This document shows positions 6,755 through 9,099 of a stretch of 9,099 nucleotides of DNA, piece after piece. The notes under the pieces were generated by a model that saw only the letters and a program-made list of their open reading frames with translations, was not told the DNA's origin and ran no database searches. The position numbers were made by a program, and so were the translations under genes. The stretch is from contig MEUM01000159.1 in NCBI GenBank assembly GCA_001771735.1, positions 1 through 9,099 of the forward strand, read 5' to 3'. The first letter of the stretch is position 1. Every line of letters starts with the position of its first letter. The DNA is from Caldifarciminota bacterium RBG_13_43_14. GTDB lineage: Bacteria; Hydrothermota; Tepidihabitantia; SM23-42.

Positions 6755-6961
6755 ATGGGTTGCGGTATTTGGACGGCCATATTATTGATGGTTGTCGGAG
6801 GTTGGATCTGGGCTTCGAATCACGGCATCACGCTGTTCTATTTTTATCGTGATTGGCCGGTATTATTGGTCCTGCTTGGATTATGGGCATTGATCAAAAT
6901 TGCTCAGCGTCGACGTATGAAAAGGAAACTGCGAGATCGAGAACAGGGAACCATGAAATAA
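6755..6961 (+). CDS. 68-aa membrane protein, LiaI/LiaF-like, paralogue of the 57-aa protein
   Basis: The start follows TTAGGAGGTAAA, where the stop TAG of the preceding gene is part of the ribosome binding site region. Residues 5-20 form one helix (IWTAILLMVVGGWIWA), followed by SNHGI, a loop ending RDWP, then a second helix about residues 36-48 (VLLVLLGLWALIK). The tail is strongly basic (QRRRMKRKLRDR), which should keep the C-terminus cytoplasmic. It shares the SN, RDWP and LIK landmarks with the 57-aa protein upstream. Pairing of one such protein with each SHOCT protein suggests an ancestral duplication of a two-gene unit. It is the last recognisable gene of the operon. Confidence 0.82.
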   Translation: MGCGIWTAILLMVVGGWIWASNHGITLFYFYRDWPVLLVLLGLWALIKIAQRRRMKRKLRDREQGTMK

Positions 6962-6988
6962 CCGCAGCGCCTGCCGGTTCCATCGGTC

Positions 6989-7011
6989 ATTACCCGACTC
7001 GCCCGGGTAAT
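6989..7011. terminator. Hairpin downstream of the five-gene operon
   Basis: ATTACCCG (6989-6996) and CGGGTAAT (7004-7011) form a perfect 8-bp stem with a 7-nt loop (ACTCGCC), 27 bp after the last stop codon. No T-run follows, so it is either a factor-dependent terminator, an mRNA 3'-end stabiliser or simply another palindromic repeat. Confidence 0.4.
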
Positions 7012-7018
7012 CCATATC

Positions 7019-7044
7019 TACTCTTCGAGCGTAGTCGAGAAGTA
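7019..7044. repeat. Short palindromic repeat (TCTCGACTACGCTCGAAG type)
   Basis: TACT-CT-TCGA at 7019-7028 mirrors TCGA-GA-AGTA at 7035-7044 around the loop GCGTAG. Read on the other strand it contains CTTCTCGACTACGCTCGAAG, which resembles, from memory, an intergenic palindrome dispersed in many bacterial genomes. No other copy is seen in this window. Confidence 0.5.
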
Positions 7045-7222
7045 CCTTTAGTCCAAGAAAAACCAAGCACTAATACCAGCATTGCATATCAGAAGTTCTC
7101 GATCCCAGACAGGGCGGAAACGGGAACGAACAGGACTATAATTGGTGCGAAGAGTCATCTGGCAGGGGGCATAAAGAAACACTACATAATCGACTACCGC
7201 GAGGAAACATATCTTAGACCTC
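7045..7222. other. Intergenic stretch with no recognised content
   Basis: About 180 bp between the short palindrome and the long mobile element. A forward reading frame stays open here, but it begins out of frame inside the 68-aa gene, has no start or ribosome binding site of its own, and its translation matches no family I recognise. No tRNA, known riboswitch or RNA gene pattern was found by eye. It may be decayed sequence or the host DNA of the element insertion. Confidence 0.35.
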
Positions 7223-7299
7223 ATTTTATATGAAACTTGGACACATCTTAACGATTAGAAATAATGTGTACACTGGGAAATTTGAAAAAGTCGGATAAA

Positions 7300-7369
7300 T
7301 CCCGTTAGAAATACAATAAGTAAATTCTACGCGACATATATCTTATGATTTTGAACATTTCTAACGGGA
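7300..7369. repeat. 70-bp CCCGTTA hairpin element (copy B), nested in the long MITE
   Basis: TCCCGTTAGAAAT (7300-7312) and ATTTCTAACGGGA (7357-7369) are perfect 13-bp inverted arms. The direct repeat TAAA flanks the element (7296-7299 and 7370-7373). Removing it and one TAAA gives the perfect palindrome GTCGGATAAATCCGAC, with the insertion at its centre. A small inner stem (ATAAG 7316-7320, CTTAT 7342-7346) is present. It has the same terminal motif and target type as copies A and C. Confidence 0.75.
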
Positions 7370-7422
7370 TAAATCCGACCGCTACAAAATATAACGAAAA
7401 ATAAACGTCGCGGTTTGATTTA
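7370..7422. repeat. Hairpin segment between the two nested elements
   Basis: TAAATC-CG-ACCGC (7370-7382) pairs with GCGGT-TT-GATTTA (7410-7422), leaving a 2-by-2 mismatch (CG against TT); AC (7384-7385) and GT (7407-7408) extend the stem past one T/C mismatch. The segment is absent from the short MITE copy, where GTCGGAT runs through AA into ATCAAAC. Its outer ends are reverse complements of the MITE sequence on each side, which creates the two palindromes that hold copies B and C. Origin unknown. Confidence 0.55.
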
Positions 7423-7493
7423 CCCCGTTAAATGATAAAGCATTGACGAGAAGATAACAAAGCCAGCGAATTATGATACAATATTTAACGGGG
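7423..7493. repeat. 71-bp CCCCGTTA hairpin element (copy C), nested in the long MITE
   Basis: CCCCGTTAAAT (7423-7433) and ATTTAACGGGG (7483-7493) are perfect inverted arms. TTTA is directly repeated at both borders (7419-7422 and 7494-7497). Removing the element and one TTTA gives the perfect palindrome GTTTGATTTATCAAAC. The inner 49 bp share no obvious sequence with copies A and B. Confidence 0.75.
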
Positions 7494-7569
7494 TTTATCA
7501 AACATAGTAAATATTAAATATAACATTAAATTAAACAGAAAGATGTGTCCAAGTTTCTGATTTTATATC

Positions 7570-7597
7570 TTGACAATTACCTAATTACTATTATTAT
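7570..7597 (+). promoter_or_regulatory. Promoter of the secreted surface-protein gene
   Basis: TTGACA (7570-7575) is followed after 16 bp by TATTAT (7592-7597); other registers such as ATTATA (17 bp) are possible in this AT-rich run. Unlike the leaderless genes in this window, a leader of about 30 nt with a clear GGGAGG lies before the ATG at 7637. The mobile element's right end is 10 bp upstream of the -35 box, so element sequence lies where activators or UP elements act. Confidence 0.65.
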
Positions 7598-7636
7598 ATA
7601 TACGAGATATTGTTATATTTGATATCGGGAGGCGAT

Positions 7637-8725
7637 ATGAAGTCGCTTTTTATTATATTCACGCATGCTTGCGTTCTATTCGCTAATCCAATATGGGTAG
7701 AAATCATCAATGAATTCCAAACAGCACCGACAAGTCTTGAAAGAGTTGAATATCGTTTTTTCTCGAGCCCCAGCTCGGATACATTCTATTTTGACTCTAT
7801 ATCCTTGCTTAACACCTCGATCAAAACCCCTTCCGGCCCGGCCATCGTCGATACACAACTCTTTTTGCGCGGTACCGGCCACACGACTGTTAATGGCTCC
7901 GTTGTGTCAGGCCCCTTTGGATTGCCTGATAGTAATGGATTTATTGTAGTCAATATTGGCATAGGTTATCCAACTGATTCAGTTTCCTATCCCCCGATGG
8001 CACCAGCGCCCCCCTACAATCATTCGTCAGCTAAATATCATTGCTTTCTCTATAATTCAGCGGATAACGAATATTCGGTAGTGCCCGATTGGTATTTTGA
8101 TCCAACTCCGACCTTTGGTGCCAGTAATGACGATTATCCAGGATGTAGGATATCAGGTTATGTGTATGACAACAACAATCAACCTCTGGCAAATGCAAAA
8201 GTCAAAGTAACCCCTTATTATTGGGGATTTTACACTGTGCTTATTCGAACCCCGCCTTATTATGTCACATGTTCTACGATGACTGAAATTGATGGCGCTT
8301 ATACTATTGATAGCCTTCAACCATGGAACTATTATGTTATCGCGTCAATAAACGGCTATTTGACCGATACGATCAATGTCTATTCTCTAAAAGCGCTCAA
8401 TCCATTAACCAACATAAACTTCAATCTGATTTTTGGGATTTCTGAAGATGAAACAGAAAAAAATATGAGCAGGAATTTGACCTTCCAGAATCCCACTAAT
8501 GGCCTTTCGCTAATTGGTATCTACGGAGAGCAGACGGATATTAGGATTTATGATATAAGTGGGCGATTAGTTAAAGATCTCTCGCCATTGATTTCTAATA
8601 CTCCATCAATTGTGACCTGGGACGGTACGGATCAAAGTAGCCGGGGACTACCAGCAGGAATGTATTTCATTCATACCAAGACCCATGGAAGCTCGATTAT
8701 CAAGAAACTTATTCGAATAGAATAA
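7637..8725 (+). CDS. Secreted surface protein with regulatory-like domain and FlgD/T9SS-like C-terminus
   Basis: ATG at 7637 is chosen because GGGAGG (7627-7632) is 4 bp upstream; an in-frame TTG at 7610 would put nine extra residues before the signal peptide. The 362-aa product begins MKSLFIIFTHACVLFANP, a signal peptide probably cut after LFA. Residues about 18-110 are strand-rich, with a VEIINEFQTAP opening faintly like lamin-tail domains. A Pro-rich linker lies near 119-127. Residues about 171-250 match a carboxypeptidase-regulatory-like fold (RISGYVYDNNNQPLANAKVKV, then DGAYTIDSLQPWNYYVIASI). The last 70 residues match FlgD Ig-like or type IX secretion C-terminal domains (IRIYDISGRLVK, VTWDGTD, GLPAGMYFIHTKT, KKLIRIE). 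Probably exported and surface-bound; function unknown. No close neighbour shares its transcript. Confidence 0.85.
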   Translation: MKSLFIIFTHACVLFANPIWVEIINEFQTAPTSLERVEYRFFSSPSSDTFYFDSISLLNTSIKTPSGPAIVDTQLFLRGTGHTTVNGSVVSGPFGLPDSNGFIVVNIGIGYPTDSVSYPPMAPAPPYNHSSAKYHCFLYNSADNEYSVVPDWYFDPTPTFGASNDDYPGCRISGYVYDNNNQPLANAKVKVTPYYWGFYTVLIRTPPYYVTCSTMTEIDGAYTIDSLQPWNYYVIASINGYLTDTINVYSLKALNPLTNINFNLIFGISEDETEKNMSRNLTFQNPTNGLSLIGIYGEQTDIRIYDISGRLVKDLSPLISNTPSIVTWDGTDQSSRGLPAGMYFIHTKTHGSSIIKKLIRIE

Positions 8726-8806
8726 AGGAATATTAAGAAAGACGATCGGGAACATCAAGCAGGAACGGGGTCGAATCCCTATAAGCCGCAGCGCGTAATC
8801 TACCTC

Positions 8807-8834
8807 TTGACATTTGCACATTTTTCAGTATAAT
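8807..8834 (+). promoter_or_regulatory. Upstream promoter before tuf
   Basis: TTGACA (8807-8812) and TATAAT (8829-8834) are perfect consensus with a 16-bp spacer, about 110 bp upstream of a second perfect promoter. No start codon follows closely, unlike the leaderless genes. It probably makes a longer tuf leader or a small RNA whose 5' end carries the hairpin at 8838-8867. Confidence 0.7.
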
Positions 8835-8837
8835 GTA

Positions 8838-8867
8838 CCAGAATTCGCTGGCGATAGCGAAATCTGG
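8838..8867 (+). promoter_or_regulatory. Leader hairpin at the start of the upstream tuf transcript
   Basis: CCAGA-A-TTCGCT (8838-8849) pairs with AGCGAA-A-TCTGG (8856-8867), 11 base pairs with one A-A mismatch and the loop GGCGAT. It begins 3 bp after the -10 box, so it would lie at the extreme 5' end of the RNA. No T-run follows, so it is not an intrinsic terminator. It could stabilise the transcript 5' end or be a protein-binding site. Confidence 0.5.
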
Positions 8868-8896
8868 CTGCCTCAATAACAAACTAACATCCCATA

Positions 8897-8920
8897 ACTC
8901 AATACTAAAATTGAGTATTG
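8897..8920. promoter_or_regulatory. Overlapping inverted repeats at the -35 box of the tuf promoter
   Basis: ACTCAAT (8897-8903) mirrors ATTGAGT (8910-8916), and CAATACT (8900-8906) mirrors AGTATTG (8914-8920). The second arm runs into TTGACA (8918-8923). The two alternative palindromes share bases, so only one hairpin could form at a time. The position suits an operator, but AT-rich sequence gives such repeats by chance. Confidence 0.35.
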
Positions 8921-8945
8921 ACAGGTATTCTGTTTTATATATAAT
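8918..8945 (+). promoter_or_regulatory. Proximal tuf promoter
   Basis: TTGACA (8918-8923) and TATAAT (8940-8945) are perfect consensus hexamers with a 16-bp spacer. The transcript would have a leader of about 40 nt, ending in AAGGAGG (8978-8984) 6 bp before the ATG. Strong, near-ideal signals fit a very highly expressed gene. Confidence 0.85.
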
Positions 8946-8990
8946 TATAGTTTACTAAAATTTTGAATAATATAGTTAAGGAGGAATTAT

Positions 8991-9099
8991 ATGGCCAAGC
9001 AAAAGTTTGCGCGGACCAAGCCGCATGTTAATATTGGGACGATCGGGCATGTTGATCATGGTAAGACAGCATTGACCGCGGCGCTTACCCGGGCTTTGG
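8991..9099 (+). CDS. tuf: Elongation factor Tu, 5' part
   Basis: The GTPase that delivers aminoacyl-tRNA to the ribosomal A site. Only the first 36 codons lie in the window; the gene runs off the right edge. The N-terminus MAKQKFARTKPHVNIGTIGH is typical of bacterial EF-Tu, and GHVDHGKT (residues 19-26) is the G1 P-loop that binds the GTP phosphates. AAGGAGG with 6-bp spacing fixes the ATG. Two promoters lie upstream. No tRNA genes are seen just before it, though they are common next to tuf in other bacteria. Confidence 0.95.
   Translation, partial: MAKQKFARTKPHVNIGTIGHVDHGKTALTAALTRAL

Larger units (their letters stand above)
7232..7559. mobile_element. MITE-like inverted-repeat element, long copy with nested hairpins (328 bp)
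   Basis: It shares the 18-bp terminal inverted repeat and internal sequence with the copy at 142-259. About 200 bp are inserted after GTCGGATAAA. The 9-bp direct repeat ATTTTATAT flanks it exactly (7223-7231 and 7560-7568), good evidence of insertion. The extra sequence consists of two CCCGTTA hairpins (7300-7369 and 7423-7493) around a 53-bp hairpin segment (7370-7422). A 12-bp AT-rich difference lies near 7510-7521. It encodes no protein. Its right end is 10 bp upstream of the TTGACA of the 7637 gene, matching the 9-bp distance of the short copy from its promoter. Confidence 0.85.

Noticed and set aside
6853..7233. 126-codon open frame overlapping the 68-aa gene
   Set aside because: It starts inside a real gene in another frame with no ribosome binding site, and part of it reads through a dispersed palindrome.
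7363..7433. Integron attC-like site: TTCTAAC and GTTAAAT boxes facing each other across an imperfect stem between the nested hairpins
   Set aside because: The boxes arise from the ends of two CCCGTTA hairpins; there are no gene cassettes, no integrase and no extrahelical-base pattern, and copy A has the boxes in the opposite order only.
7610..7636. TTG at 7610 as start of the surface protein, possibly leaderless
   Set aside because: The ATG at 7637 has GGGAGG just upstream and gives a normal signal peptide starting MKSLF; the -10 box distance to the TTG is also not the 5 bp seen at leaderless genes.
8766..8784. tRNA T-arm-like sequence (GGGGTCGAATCCCT)
   Set aside because: No acceptor stem, anticodon arm or D arm can be drawn around it; the T-loop lacks the usual GTTC.

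Overview
The window looks like a chromosome segment of an uncultured, AT-rich bacterium of the FCB group or a neighbouring candidate phylum (WOR-3/Stahlbacteria-like). This is inference, from a TonB-dependent receptor with an N-terminal carboxypeptidase-regulatory domain, a secreted protein with a FlgD/type IX-secretion-like C-terminal domain, housekeeping genes (asnS, tuf) and several families of palindromic repeats. All genes lie on the + strand.

Layout. 1-303: no gene; it holds a 118-bp inverted-repeat mobile element (142-259) and a consensus promoter. 304-3296: a two-gene unit, an outer-membrane TonB-dependent receptor and a probable lipoprotein. 3297-3547: two palindromic repeats (a 76-bp CCCCGTTA hairpin and a 77-bp GTCATTGCGAG-type repeat), then a promoter. 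3548-4837: asnS. 4838-5011: a heptamer tandem repeat, a strong hairpin and a promoter. 5012-6961: a tightly packed five-gene operon (DUF2089-like zinc-ribbon regulator, 57-aa membrane protein, SHOCT-like protein, SHOCT plus DUF4097-like protein, 68-aa membrane protein), probably an envelope-linked regulatory module. 6962-7609: 650 bp without a gene, holding a hairpin, a short palindromic repeat and a second, 328-bp copy of the mobile element that carries two more CCCGTTA hairpins. 7637-8725: a secreted surface protein. 8726-8990: tandem promoters. 8991 to the end: the start of tuf.

Two things stand out. First, a family of 70-76 bp hairpins (three copies), each sitting exactly in the centre of a perfect 12-16 bp palindrome with a 4-bp direct repeat of form YWWR. 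This looks like a palindrome-targeting miniature element. Second, both copies of the larger element end 9-10 bp upstream of the TTGACA box of a surface-protein promoter, with short direct repeats at their borders, so they may be promoter-targeting or serve as shared upstream control modules.

Transcription signals are unusually clear. Three transcription units (304, 3548, 5012) have exactly 5 bp between the -10 hexamer and ATG, which predicts leaderless mRNAs. Genes inside the operon, the 7637 gene and tuf have good Shine-Dalgarno sequences instead.
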